This document shows positions 15,717-24,192 of a stretch of DNA of 64,000 nucleotides, piece by piece; the stretch's first letter is position 1, and each line of letters opens with the position of its first letter. The stretch lies in contig NZ_KE384403.1 of the NCBI RefSeq assembly GCF_000425585.1, positions 6,203 through 70,202 on the forward strand, read 5' to 3'. Made by a program: the position numbers and the translations under genes. Origin of the DNA: Terrimonas ferruginea DSM 30193. GTDB lineage: Bacteria > Bacteroidota > Bacteroidia > Chitinophagales > Chitinophagaceae. The notes beneath the pieces were generated by a model that searched no databases, was not told the DNA's origin, and saw only the letters and a list, made by a program, of their open reading frames with translations.

Positions 15717-17150
15717 TTAATCGTAACGGCGCTTGATAAACCAAAGATCGCTCAAGGACATACCTACTGACAAGCGGAAAAGGTTTTCGCGAAGCAGGTT
15801 GTCGTTGTTGCCACGTTTGATGTATTCAAATCCGAGGTTGATCAGTGTGTATTGATTACGGGCCTGGCTGTTGCGCGGCTGTACGAGTGGCAGACCGATG
15901 CCGGCCGTGATACCATACATCGGAAGCTTTTCCTGTACATGAATATAATCGGGACCAATGAAGAAACCGGCGCGGTAGGCTACGTTGCTCCAGTAACTGT
16001 TAGGGTTTGGAGCGGGACGCAGTTCACCACCCAGGCGCAGCTCCCAACGGTTGCGAACGGAATCAACTTTGCCGTAATAACGGTAATTATCCCATTTGGT
16101 CTGGCTGAAGTCCACACCAAGTGACCAGCCCCCTTCTCTTTTTTCACCGTCGTATTTAGGCAGCTTCTGCAGCATAAAGCCCACGGTAAAGGAAGAGGGG
16201 TAAATGATATCACCTTTAATATTGCGGTCTTCGTATACACTGTCGAGGCGCGTATAGCCCGCCGCTTCGTCATAATAATATGTTTCGCGGATCCGGTCTT
16301 CGGTTGCTTTAAGTTTCTGTTGCCAGTTGCCATAAGCGCCGATCGTTGCAGACAGGCGGCTGTCGATGTTGATCACATACTGCAGGCCTGCATTGAAGAA
16401 AATATTTCCGTAAGAAGCTTTTGTCTGCCAGTTGCCGGCATTGTAAGCGACTGTGTCGTTGATAAAAGCGCGGCGTGTGGCGTAATCTTTTTTACCAAAG
16501 AGGTAACCCGCCGTTACACCGATGCTGAGCCACTGGTTCTTGGCAGTTTTGAAACGCATACCGGTACCGATGTTGGGCATATAAGCACCGCCATCACCTT
16601 CGCTCAGGGTTTGTGCAGAGTCGATATTGGTTCCGCTGATCGGATCCGTCAGGCGCTCCCGCTTGATCATGTTGTAGCTGATGCGGTTTACAGGGCGGAT
16701 GCCAAAGGAAAGACCCCAGTTGGAACGCAGCGGCACACCGAGCTGTACGTGTGAGAACAGCAGGTTGCTGGCCGTAAACTTTCCAACAGGACTGTTGTTA
16801 TTCGGCTCGCGCAATGTGCGACTCTCATAATTGATGCCTACGTCGAGAATGGCACGGCCGGAACCCAGTTTCGGAGAACGCGCTTCTTTAAACGACTGAA
16901 ACCAGCTATAAGAAGCCGGGTTGGCATAATTGATCGTAAAAGGATCTGTAAATCCGGCGCTTACCCCCCCCATACTGCGGTTGACAATATTGACGGAAGG
17001 TACCTGATCGCCGAGACCATATCGCGAATAGGGAGAATTATCCTGTGCAGCAGCAGGGAGGAATGAAACAGTCAGCATGGTCAGTGCCGTTATCTTGATA
17101 ACTCCTAATGTATTGATCCTCTTAGGGGTTATTAACTTCGCTAATCGCAT
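15717..17150 (-). CDS. Outer-membrane beta-barrel protein linked to coaX and lptC
   Basis: A 477-aa protein. After a basic N-terminus and hydrophobic signal segment (TALTMLTVSFLPAAAQ) comes a long run of amphipathic strands in the style of FadL/PorV-like barrels (SPYSRYGLGDQVP, GGVSAGFTDPFTINYANPASY at the N-plug). It ends SLSDLWFIKRRYD. The start at 17150 overlaps coaX by 29 nt, so the two are probably translationally coupled. Function unknown; coupling with lptC suggests outer-membrane biogenesis, but that is inference only. Confidence 0.75.
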   Translation of the reverse strand: MRLAKLITPKRINTLGVIKITALTMLTVSFLPAAAQDNSPYSRYGLGDQVPSVNIVNRSMGGVSAGFTDPFTINYANPASYSWFQSFKEARSPKLGSGRAILDVGINYESRTLREPNNNSPVGKFTASNLLFSHVQLGVPLRSNWGLSFGIRPVNRISYNMIKRERLTDPISGTNIDSAQTLSEGDGGAYMPNIGTGMRFKTAKNQWLSIGVTAGYLFGKKDYATRRAFINDTVAYNAGNWQTKASYGNIFFNAGLQYVINIDSRLSATIGAYGNWQQKLKATEDRIRETYYYDEAAGYTRLDSVYEDRNIKGDIIYPSSFTVGFMLQKLPKYDGEKREGGWSLGVDFSQTKWDNYRYYGKVDSVRNRWELRLGGELRPAPNPNSYWSNVAYRAGFFIGPDYIHVQEKLPMYGITAGIGLPLVQPRNSQARNQYTLINLGFEYIKRGNNDNLLRENLFRLSVGMSLSDLWFIKRRYD

Positions 17151-17850
17151 AAAGGCCTTTAAAGATTAAATCGGGGTCTGCAAATATCTTGTTTTTCAGG
17201 TGCGGAGCCAAATGTACCATATCACCCCCGGTTAAGACCACGTTAAAGTTGTCGAATTTGCTGCGGTACTCGTCGATAAATCCATCCATTTCATAGACCA
17301 TTCCCAGCACAACCCCCGAAAGGATGTTGGTGCGGGTATCGTAGCCAATCAATGGCACGTTGCTGTCTGCTTCCACCACAGGTAGTTTGGCCGTGTAATG
17401 GTTCAATGCTTTAAGCCGCATTTCCAGGCCTGGCGAAATGCCGCCGCCGACCAGCTCCCTGAACTTATTGATGAAATTGTAGGTAATGCAGGTGCCCAGC
17501 GCAATCACCAGGTTGTGTTGTTTAGGATAAAAACGCACCGTTCCGGCTGTCAGCGCCAGGCGGTCGGCGCCGATGGTTTCGGGTTTGCCAACCGGCGTGC
17601 TGAAATCCAGTTTGGTCAGATGGCTCAACCGGTGAAACTTTGACCGGTTTGCCAGCAGGGTTTCCATTTCCGGATTATGCTCGATGACCGAAGAAAGAAT
17701 GGTTTTGGAAGGCCGGTATTCATCCAGCAAGGCATTGATCAGACCTGAACTGTCGTCCGGCAATACCAGCACCTTATCAATTTCTGCATCGCGGAATACC
17801 GCTACTTTTCTGCGGGTGTTGCCGAAATCAAAACAAAGTGTTGTGGACAT
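17122..17850 (-). CDS. coaX: Type III pantothenate kinase
   Basis: A 242-aa CoaX, catalysing the first step of CoA synthesis. ASKHA-fold motifs: phosphate-binding FDFGNTRRKVAVF at the N-terminus, GADRLALTAG, ALGTCITYNFI (second phosphate loop with catalytic Asp/Thr region), GGGISPGLEMRLKAL, and VVLTGGD. Length fits. It is the upstream partner of a 29-nt overlap with the barrel protein gene. Cytoplasmic. Confidence 0.95.
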   Translation of the reverse strand: MSTTLCFDFGNTRRKVAVFRDAEIDKVLVLPDDSSGLINALLDEYRPSKTILSSVIEHNPEMETLLANRSKFHRLSHLTKLDFSTPVGKPETIGADRLALTAGTVRFYPKQHNLVIALGTCITYNFINKFRELVGGGISPGLEMRLKALNHYTAKLPVVEADSNVPLIGYDTRTNILSGVVLGMVYEMDGFIDEYRSKFDNFNVVLTGGDMVHLAPHLKNKIFADPDLIFKGLYAISEVNNP

Positions 17851-17892
17851 GCGTGCAAGATAGGGAGATGAGCCTGATTAACCACAAACTCG

Positions 17893-18534
17893 TTATTCTT
17901 CCCATTTCAGGCCCGGAAGTGTCCGGAAATGGCCATTTAAACGGATTTTTTCCTTCAATTGCTCCATTCCGGCAACTGTGGGTAATACTTTTTCCAGGAA
18001 GCGTTTCAGGTATTCCTGCCGCTGACGTTCATCAAAAAGGCAAAGCAACTCGTACTCTTCCTGCAGCGACATGCCCACATGATGGGCGATTGCATAAGCA
18101 TCCGGTTCGCGGCCCGCAATACGCATGTCTTTCTTCACCTGCAGCAGCTCGTGAAGCTCCTGGATGGATTGCATCAACTGATCCAGCACACCCGGCAGCA
18201 TCCGCGTATTGTTCGGCGGATAATTCACAATCGCGCCGCTGTAAAGTTTGTCGGGTATGTCGCGGATCACTTCGAGTATCCGGAAGACTTCCTGGCCTTC
18301 CGTCCGGATATCCATTTCTCCGTCGGGATATAGTTTACTTATTTCAAGCACTTTTACCGAAGTCCCATGGTCTTGCAGTTTATTGTCAATTACGGTGGGA
18401 ATGCCGAATGATTTTCCACTGTCGTGACATTCTTTGATCAGTTGCTTATAACGCGGTTCAAAAATGTGCAGATTCAAATGCTCGCCCGGATATACTACCA
18501 GTCCCAACGGAAACACGGGGATAAAATTTGTCAT
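17893..18534 (-). CDS. LON peptidase substrate-binding domain protein
   Basis: A 213-aa stand-alone Lon N-terminal (LAN) domain protein. The N-terminus IPVFPLGLVVYPGEHLNLHIFEPRYKQLI and the strand/helix pattern to about residue 200 match the substrate-recognition domain of Lon, without AAA or protease modules. Such proteins are widespread; their role is undetermined. It lies 42 nt upstream of coaX on the same strand, so co-transcription is possible. Confidence 0.88.
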   Translation of the reverse strand: MTNFIPVFPLGLVVYPGEHLNLHIFEPRYKQLIKECHDSGKSFGIPTVIDNKLQDHGTSVKVLEISKLYPDGEMDIRTEGQEVFRILEVIRDIPDKLYSGAIVNYPPNNTRMLPGVLDQLMQSIQELHELLQVKKDMRIAGREPDAYAIAHHVGMSLQEEYELLCLFDERQRQEYLKRFLEKVLPTVAGMEQLKEKIRLNGHFRTLPGLKWEE

Positions 18535-18611
18535 GCTGTAAAGTTAATCGGATGAGGTTTTATCTGCCCCAATTCCATGCCGTTTGATCAATGATTGCTA
18601 ATGAATACGCC

Positions 18612-18619
18612 TATTTTTG
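18612..18619 (+). promoter_or_regulatory. -7 element of meaB
   Basis: TATTTTTG fits TAnnTTTG and lies 19 nt before the chosen ATG (18639). This excludes the earlier in-frame codons as starts. Confidence 0.55.
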
Positions 18620-18638
18620 CCGAAACATCAATTGGTTT

Positions 18639-19640
18639 ATGGCGTCATCTTTTCTGCAAGGCATACGCGCCGGTGATATCCGGCAACTGGCCAGAGCTAT
18701 CTCGCTCGTGGAAAACGAGGCGCCCGGCTACGAAGAACTCCTCTTGTCATTGCCCGCCGATTCTCCCACGAAAGTTGTTGGTCTTACGGGCCCGCCCGGT
18801 GCAGGTAAAAGTTCGTTGACAGACGCCCTCGTGGGAGAACTGATCCAGCGAAAGAAACGGGTGGCGGTTCTTTGTGTGGATCCGTCTTCGCCCTTCAACC
18901 TGGGTGCGGTGCTCGGCGACCGCATACGCATGAATCAATGGTACACGCATCCCGATGTATATATCCGTTCGCTCGCCACACGCGGCGCCATGGGCGGCCT
19001 CAATCCGAAGATCATCGAGATCACGGATGTGCTCAAAGCAGCAGCATACGATTATATCATTATAGAAACGGTGGGCGTAGGCCAGAGCGAAATTGAAATT
19101 GCCGGACTCGCAGATGTGACCGTGGTTGTGGTAGTGCCCGAAGCCGGCGATGAAATACAAACGATGAAAGCCGGGCTGATGGAAATTGCGCAGATTTTTG
19201 CCGTCAACAAAAGCGACCGGCCCGGAGCAGATGCGTTTGTCAAAAACCTGCGGCTAATGCTGGCGCCCGCATTTTCCCGGACGCAAATAGAAATTCCGGT
19301 AATCAAGACCGTGGCCACCGGGGCTTCGAGAGCCTCAGCCACCGGCCATTCGGAAGCCTCAGCCATCGCTCATTCGGCCCCTGAGGCACTCGAAGGGCTC
19401 GAAGGGCCCGAAGTCAACGGCATAGCAAAACTCTGGAACGCCATCGATCATTATCTCTCCCTTCATTTACCCAACGAAAGAAAAAACTGGCTGCTGGCCG
19501 AGAAAGCCTACCATCTTATCCAGGCATCACGGATGAAGGATATTTCCATCACCGACCTGCAGAAAAAAATTGCCGCGGAAACAGGCCGCTCGCAGAATCT
19601 TTATCAACTTATTCAGCCCTTCGTGAACAAGTCTCGATAA
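18639..19640 (+). CDS. meaB: Methylmalonyl-CoA mutase-associated GTPase MeaB
   Basis: A 333-aa G3E-class P-loop GTPase that guards cofactor loading of methylmalonyl-CoA mutase. Walker A is GPPGAGKSS (51-59); base-I and switch region DPSSPFNLGAVLGDRIRM, RSLATRGAMGG; Walker B-like IIIETVGVGQSE; guanine specificity NKSD. Oddity: between VIKTVAT and the usual NGIAKLWNAID helix there is a low-complexity Ala/Ser/Glu stretch (about residues 226-258). It is encoded by a 24-bp in-frame tandem repeat (19332-19377) and a 9-bp repeat CTCGAAGGG, similar in style to the intergenic hairpin repeats of this genome. The mutase genes are not in the window. Confidence 0.93.
   Translation: MASSFLQGIRAGDIRQLARAISLVENEAPGYEELLLSLPADSPTKVVGLTGPPGAGKSSLTDALVGELIQRKKRVAVLCVDPSSPFNLGAVLGDRIRMNQWYTHPDVYIRSLATRGAMGGLNPKIIEITDVLKAAAYDYIIIETVGVGQSEIEIAGLADVTVVVVVPEAGDEIQTMKAGLMEIAQIFAVNKSDRPGADAFVKNLRLMLAPAFSRTQIEIPVIKTVATGASRASATGHSEASAIAHSAPEALEGLEGPEVNGIAKLWNAIDHYLSLHLPNERKNWLLAEKAYHLIQASRMKDISITDLQKKIAAETGRSQNLYQLIQPFVNKSR
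19332..19377 (+). repeat. In-frame tandem repeat inside meaB
   Basis: Two 22-bp segments (19332-19353 and 19356-19377, 19 of 22 identical, 24-bp period) encode ASATGHSE and ASAIAHSA. They are followed by tandem CTCGAAGGG copies at 19389-19406. The DNA resembles an expanded GC-rich intergenic repeat tolerated in a surface loop. Confidence 0.7.
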
Positions 19641-19667
19641 TGAAAACAAGCCCCTTATCTTTATTGT

Positions 19668-20801
19668 ATGGCAGCAACGAAGGAATATGATTACCTGATC
19701 GTAGGCAGCGGTCTTTACGGGGCTACTTTTGCTTATTTTGCCCGCAAGGCCGGAAAGAAATGCCTGGTGATCGATAAGCGGGACCATAGCGGTGGTAATA
19801 TTTTCTGCCGCGATGAAGAGGGCATCAACGTACATGCTTACGGCGCTCATATTTTTCATACCAACGATACGGGCATCTGGAACTTCGTTAACCGCTTTGC
19901 CACATTCAACCGCTACACCAACAGCCCCGTTGCGCTCAGCAAAGGCAAACTGTATAACCTGCCTTTCAACATGAACACTTTTCACCAACTGTGGGGAGTG
20001 GTGACGCCGGAAGAAGCAAAACAAAAGATCGAAGAACAAACAGCTCCTTACGCCGGAAAAGAACCGGCCAACCTCGAAGAACAGGCTCTGCGCCTTGTGG
20101 GGCCCGACGTTTACAACGCGCTGATCCGCGAATACACCGAAAAGCAATGGGGCAAATCTGCACGTGAATTGCCGGCTTTTATCATTCGCCGCCTGCCTTT
20201 GCGTTTTACCTACGACAATAATTATTTCACGGACAAATACCAGGGCATCCCTGCCGGCGGTTACAATAAAATAACAGAAGGTCTGCTCGAGGGAATTGAA
20301 GTACGTCTGCAACAGGATTTCCTGGCAGACCGCGATTATTTCAAATCACTGGCCGACACGGTGGTGTATACCGGCCAGCTCGATGCTTACTTTGATTTCC
20401 GGGAAGGCCAGCTCGAATACCGTAGCCTGCGTTTTGAACACAAGCGATTAGAAACGGATAATTTCCAGGGAAATGCGGTTGTGAACTACAGTGATGCTGC
20501 GGTGCCATACACCAGGATCATCGAGCATAAACATTTCGAATTCGGCACCCAGCCCCATACGGTGATCACCTATGAATATCCCGAAACCTGGACGCCCGGC
20601 AAGGAATGCTATTACCCCGTAAATGATGATACAAATATGGCCATATTCCGCACCTACGACCAACTGGCACAGGCGGAAGAAGGAGTATTGTTTGGCGGAA
20701 GGCTGGCCGAGTACAGATATTATGATATGCATCAAGTTATTGGCTCGGCAATGACCGCGGCAGGACGTATATTTGGAAAAGATATACTAGACCGTCACTG
20801 A
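19668..20801 (+). CDS. glf: UDP-galactopyranose mutase
   Basis: A 377-aa flavoenzyme converting UDP-galactopyranose to UDP-galactofuranose. FAD-binding Rossmann motif DYLIVGSGLYGATFA; DHSGGNIFC; substrate region AYGAHIFHTND, WNFVNRF and YNLPFNMNTFHQLWG; C-terminal FGGRLAEYRYYDMHQVIGSAM. Full length for bacterial Glf. It starts 28 nt after meaB and is followed after 4 nt by a glycosyltransferase gene that probably uses its product. Confidence 0.96.
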   Translation: MAATKEYDYLIVGSGLYGATFAYFARKAGKKCLVIDKRDHSGGNIFCRDEEGINVHAYGAHIFHTNDTGIWNFVNRFATFNRYTNSPVALSKGKLYNLPFNMNTFHQLWGVVTPEEAKQKIEEQTAPYAGKEPANLEEQALRLVGPDVYNALIREYTEKQWGKSARELPAFIIRRLPLRFTYDNNYFTDKYQGIPAGGYNKITEGLLEGIEVRLQQDFLADRDYFKSLADTVVYTGQLDAYFDFREGQLEYRSLRFEHKRLETDNFQGNAVVNYSDAAVPYTRIIEHKHFEFGTQPHTVITYEYPETWTPGKECYYPVNDDTNMAIFRTYDQLAQAEEGVLFGGRLAEYRYYDMHQVIGSAMTAAGRIFGKDILDRH

Positions 20802-20805
20802 GAAT

Positions 20806-21741
20806 ATGCACATAATTACCGTTGTTATTACCTACAACCGCCTTGGGTTGTTGAAAGAATGTATTGCCGCAATCCGCGCGCAAACACGTCCTTCCGACGA
20901 AATATTGATCATTAATAACAGTTCCACCGATGGCACGGACGAGTGGCTGGCTACACAGCCCGGTCTGCGCGTGATTACACAACCCAACAGGGGCGGCGCC
21001 TGGGGTTTTCATGAAGGCCTCCGCCATGCCTACCATCACAACAGCGATTGGACATGGATCATGGACGACGATTCGATCCCGGAACCTTCGGCTTTGCAAA
21101 AACTACTCGATGCCGCTGCCGTTGCAAAGCAGGCGGGTGACGAATTCGGCTTCTTCGGAAGCCAGGTTTTGTTCACCGACCGCACGCCGCACCTCATGAA
21201 CAGGCAGGTTATACTTCAGGACTTCACGGGGAAAAAAGACAAAACGTTTTACGCACAGCACCAGATCGTTCCGGTTGAATTCAATTCTTTCGTCTCCTTG
21301 CTGGTAAGCCGGGAAGCGGTGCGTGCAGCGGGGCTGCCCATCAAAGAATTTTTTATCTGGGGGGATGATTATGAATATACACGCCGCATCCGTAAACACG
21401 GACTCAGCGGCGCACTGGTAACCGACAGCATTGTAATCCACAAAACACCGGTTAACTATGCCAGTGATATCTTTACGGACGGTGCCAATAATTTATGGAA
21501 ATACAAGCACGGGCTTCGCAATGACCTTTATATCCGCCGGATGTTCAAAGGCGAAGGCAGTTACTGGCGCAACCTGCTCAAGCGGGTATTTACCTGGCCG
21601 TTTTCGCTGTTAATAAAGCGAAAAGACCACCGTATGGCTTTTATCCGCACACTTATCAGCTCCTCGCTGGCATCGGTTACCTTCCGGCCTCCCATAGATT
21701 TTGCCGACGATCTTCCCCTTACAGATACAAAAGCTTCCTGA
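20806..21741 (+). CDS. GT2 glycosyltransferase, GlfT-like
   Basis: A 311-aa family 2 glycosyltransferase. N-terminal nucleotide-binding VVITYNRLGLLKECI, NNSSTDGT, and a DDD metal motif (WTWIMDDDSIPE). The acceptor-side motif IWGDDYEYTRRI is similar to galactofuranosyltransferases. Directly behind glf (4-nt gap), so use of UDP-Galf is likely but inferred. A C-terminal amphipathic basic segment (YWRNLLKRVFTWPFSLLIKRK) may associate with the membrane. Probably builds a surface glycan. Confidence 0.85.
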   Translation: MHIITVVITYNRLGLLKECIAAIRAQTRPSDEILIINNSSTDGTDEWLATQPGLRVITQPNRGGAWGFHEGLRHAYHHNSDWTWIMDDDSIPEPSALQKLLDAAAVAKQAGDEFGFFGSQVLFTDRTPHLMNRQVILQDFTGKKDKTFYAQHQIVPVEFNSFVSLLVSREAVRAAGLPIKEFFIWGDDYEYTRRIRKHGLSGALVTDSIVIHKTPVNYASDIFTDGANNLWKYKHGLRNDLYIRRMFKGEGSYWRNLLKRVFTWPFSLLIKRKDHRMAFIRTLISSSLASVTFRPPIDFADDLPLTDTKAS

Positions 21742-21760
21742 GGTTTGTTATTTTGCAGCC

Positions 21761-22567
21761 ATGCCAACGAATTCGATTCTCATATCAACTTATAACTGGC
21801 CGCAGGCATTGGACCTTTGCCTGAAAAGTGTATTGCATCAGTCGGTGCTTCCCGACGAGATCGTTATTGCCGATGATGGCTCCCGCGGCGAGACAGGCGA
21901 CCTGGTCGACCGCTTCATGGCGGAATCACCGGTGCCCGTAAAACACGTCTGGCAACCCGACGAAGGATTTCAGCTTTCGCGCATCCGCAACAAAGGCATT
22001 GCCGCCGCCTCCGGCGAATACGTGATCCAGATCGATGGCGACCTCATCCTGCATCGTCATTTTGTAAAAGATCATTTGAACTTTGCCCACAAAGGACATT
22101 TTACCACCGGAAGCCGCGTGCTGCTTTCGCCACAAACAACCGAAGCATTGTTTAAGGCGAACTGCATCGATATAAAAAAACACTCGGTAGACGACCGCAA
22201 CTTTTTAAACGGCATTCATCTTCCTTTTGCCTCCGTTCACAAACTCATCTCCCGCCGATACAAGAACAAGGGCAAACATAAATACTATGTAAAAGGGTGT
22301 AATATGGCCTTCTGGAAGCAGGATCTGCTGAAGGTGAACGGGTACAACGAAGCGTTTCTGGGCTGGGGAAGGGAAGACAGTGAAATTGCCATTCGCCTGA
22401 TCAATGCCGGCATCCGCAAACAATTCCTCAAGTTTGGCGGTATCAGTTATCATTTATACCACAAAGAAGCCTCACGCGAACTCGAAGAGCGCAACATCCG
22501 CATGATGCAGGACGCCGTGGATCAGAAAATTACCTGGGCGGAAAAAGGGATTACGGAACACATGTAG
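21761..22567 (+). CDS. GT2 glycosyltransferase with GT2_7 C-terminal part
   Basis: A 268-aa family 2 glycosyltransferase. SILISTYNWPQALDLCLKSVLHQS at the start, DDGS, metal site IDGDLILH (DxD), and the C-terminal GWGREDSEIAIRLINAG typical of the galactosyl/chondroitin-synthase-like extension. ATG at 21761, 19 nt after the previous stop; a TTATTTTG box at about 21749 may be a weak promoter. Third gene of the glf set; acceptor unknown. The stop codon directly abuts a word repeat. Confidence 0.88.
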   Translation: MPTNSILISTYNWPQALDLCLKSVLHQSVLPDEIVIADDGSRGETGDLVDRFMAESPVPVKHVWQPDEGFQLSRIRNKGIAAASGEYVIQIDGDLILHRHFVKDHLNFAHKGHFTTGSRVLLSPQTTEALFKANCIDIKKHSVDDRNFLNGIHLPFASVHKLISRRYKNKGKHKYYVKGCNMAFWKQDLLKVNGYNEAFLGWGREDSEIAIRLINAGIRKQFLKFGGISYHLYHKEASRELEERNIRMMQDAVDQKITWAEKGITEHM

Positions 22568-22617
22568 GAATGTGGAAATGTGCCGCCTTCGGCGGGATGT
22601 GGAAATGCGGAAATGGC
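22566..22617 (+). repeat. Left copy of an inverted repeat pair (TGTGGAAATG family)
   Basis: TGTGGAAATGTG, GC hairpin CCGCC-TTC-GGCGG, then ATGTGGAAATG. It recurs inverted at 22870-22919, flanking a single small gene. It starts at the stop codon of the glycosyltransferase. Confidence 0.75.
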
Positions 22618-22625
22618 TACCTTTG
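22618..22625 (+). promoter_or_regulatory. -7 element of the small CxxC membrane protein gene
   Basis: TACCTTTG, 19 nt before the ATG at 22645, directly after the word repeat. Confidence 0.6.
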
Positions 22626-22644
22626 CACAAATCCCACCGTGATC

Positions 22645-22869
22645 ATGAAAAAGAGGCTACTGATCTGTTTACTTTCCCTGTTTTTGATATTGGGCACAGC
22701 GCTGAGCAGCCTGGCTCAGTGTTCTGTATGTACGCGTACTGCAGAACAAATGGGCGAACGCCCCGCTACTGGTATGAATACAGGCATTCTCTACCTGGCT
22801 TTTATGCCATTGGCTATTATCAGTGTGCTGGCTTACCGGTGGTGGAAGTCGGAGAAAGCCAGTGTGTAA
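22645..22869 (+). CDS. Small membrane protein with CxxC motif
   Basis: A 74-aa protein: signal peptide (LLICLLSLFLILGTALSSLAQ), immediately a CSVC motif in the mature N-terminus, a short polar linker, one transmembrane helix (NTGILYLAFMPLAIISVLAYRWW) and a short charged tail. It resembles the short Cys-containing membrane proteins I recall as widespread in Bacteroidota (CxMC ... GILYLMAxPY pattern); function unknown, metal or redox roles conceivable. It is bracketed by inverted copies of a ~45-bp repeat. Confidence 0.7.
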   Translation: MKKRLLICLLSLFLILGTALSSLAQCSVCTRTAEQMGERPATGMNTGILYLAFMPLAIISVLAYRWWKSEKASV

Positions 22870-22919
22870 ATAGCTGTTTCCATTTCCACATCCCGCCGAA
22901 GGCGGTACATTTACATATT
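22870..22919 (-). repeat. Right copy of the inverted repeat pair
   Basis: Reverse complement of the 22566-22617 element: CATTTCCACATCCCGCC, hairpin core CCGCC-GAA-GGCGG, then TACATTTACAT. It ends at the stop codon of the DUF2911 lipoprotein gene. The pair encloses about 250 bp including one small gene and its promoter. Confidence 0.75.
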
Positions 22920-23571
22920 ACTTAAAGTCAATCGGCAGCCTTGCCACTACCTCGTCCCAGGCGATCACCAGGTTGGCGCCGCCGTCTTTTTTCTCAAAAA
23001 CCATAGTGAAATACTCCACCATCGGGTTGTTATGCACCACCGGAATATCAAATTTATAGACGTCCAGTTGGCGGTCCTGCTCCAGCCCCCACGAGTCGAG
23101 GTTGCTGTTGAGCACGATCGTCCAGGTATTTTCATGCGGGAGGCAATAGATAATATAACGTCCGGCTTTCACGCGCGTGCCCTGGATGTTTACCGGATGA
23201 AAAAAATCGATCTCTGTGGCCTCGTTGGCACCCAGGCGCCAGGGCTCATTGTATTTTACCACATCATGAAAAAGGCGTCGGCCATTGAGGTGCGGACGGC
23301 TGTAGATCACCCGCATATCTGCACTGATATTACTGTCTGATGCAATTTTCAGGATCGGATAGTCTTTCGGATAATAACTCATGTCCATCGGAGATATATC
23401 CACCGGCGCATAACTGTTGACCGCTCCCGCTGCGGTGTCGCGGATATGAGACGGCAACGGACGTGAGCGGGCAGAATCCTCCTGCGCTTTTTTCGTGGAC
23501 GGCCGCTGGTTGCAGGACATAACCATTGCCAGCGCAAGAGACAGACAGGAGATGAACAGTACTTTCTTCAT
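22918..23571 (-). CDS. DUF2911 lipoprotein
   Basis: A 217-aa protein with a lipoprotein signal (LALAMVMSC). After a ~45-residue linker comes one DUF2911 domain (DISPMDMSYYPKDYPILKI to the end), a beta-sandwich family with conserved phrases RVIYSRPHLNGRRLF, PWRLGANEATEIDF and VKAGRYIIYCLP. Function unknown. It is paralogous to the gene just upstream (23585-24148), 13 nt away on the same strand, so a tandem duplication is likely, with this copy having gained a lipid anchor. Confidence 0.9.
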   Translation of the reverse strand: MKKVLFISCLSLALAMVMSCNQRPSTKKAQEDSARSRPLPSHIRDTAAGAVNSYAPVDISPMDMSYYPKDYPILKIASDSNISADMRVIYSRPHLNGRRLFHDVVKYNEPWRLGANEATEIDFFHPVNIQGTRVKAGRYIIYCLPHENTWTIVLNSNLDSWGLEQDRQLDVYKFDIPVVHNNPMVEYFTMVFEKKDGGANLVIAWDEVVARLPIDFK

Positions 23572-23584
23572 GCAGGATCAGTTA

Positions 23585-24148
23585 TTAAAGCGTGATCGGC
23601 AGCGCAGCCTGGACATTGTCCCAGGCAACTACCAGGTTGAATCCGGTTGTTGTTTTTTCAAACACCATACTCACCAGCTCTTGTGTATTCGTAACCGTTC
23701 TGGCAGGCACCTGCATGCGCACTACATCTTTTTTCTCGTCATATTTAAAAGCACCCCAGCAATCGGTGTCCTTGTTGATGATAAAGTTCCACTGATTTTC
23801 TTCCACGATGGCATAAAGTGTATAACGTCCTTTGGAAACGGTCTTGCCATTGATTTTGACATTGCGGTAGAATTCAATCTCCGTCGCCTCATTGGCTCCG
23901 AGACGCCATACTTTTCCGTATTCCACTAACCCGCCATATACTTTGCGGCCGGATTTCGACGGACGGCTGTATACAACACGGGCAATGGGCGATTCGGTTA
24001 CTTTTCCCTGGATTTTCAGCATCGGATAATCTGCCGGATAGTAACTGATATCAAGCGGAGACTTGTCGGCGGGCGGCATGGCTGTTTGCGCAGCGGCTGT
24101 TAATACAGCACCTGCCATTACAAAAGAAAGGAACAGTTGTTTTATCAT
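23585..24148 (-). CDS. DUF2911 secreted protein
   Basis: A 187-aa protein with a cleavable signal peptide (AGAVLTAAAQ) and a single DUF2911 domain: DISYYPADYPMLKI, RVVYSRPSKSGRKVYG, VWRLGANEATEIEFYRNVKING and KGRYTLYAI. Closely similar along its length to the downstream lipoprotein. Periplasmic, function unknown. First gene of the pair. Confidence 0.9.
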   Translation of the reverse strand: MIKQLFLSFVMAGAVLTAAAQTAMPPADKSPLDISYYPADYPMLKIQGKVTESPIARVVYSRPSKSGRKVYGGLVEYGKVWRLGANEATEIEFYRNVKINGKTVSKGRYTLYAIVEENQWNFIINKDTDCWGAFKYDEKKDVVRMQVPARTVTNTQELVSMVFEKTTTGFNLVVAWDNVQAALPITL

Positions 24149-24192
24149 ACGAATTGCAAAAATAACAAAGCAAAGTACCGTGTACTTACCAT

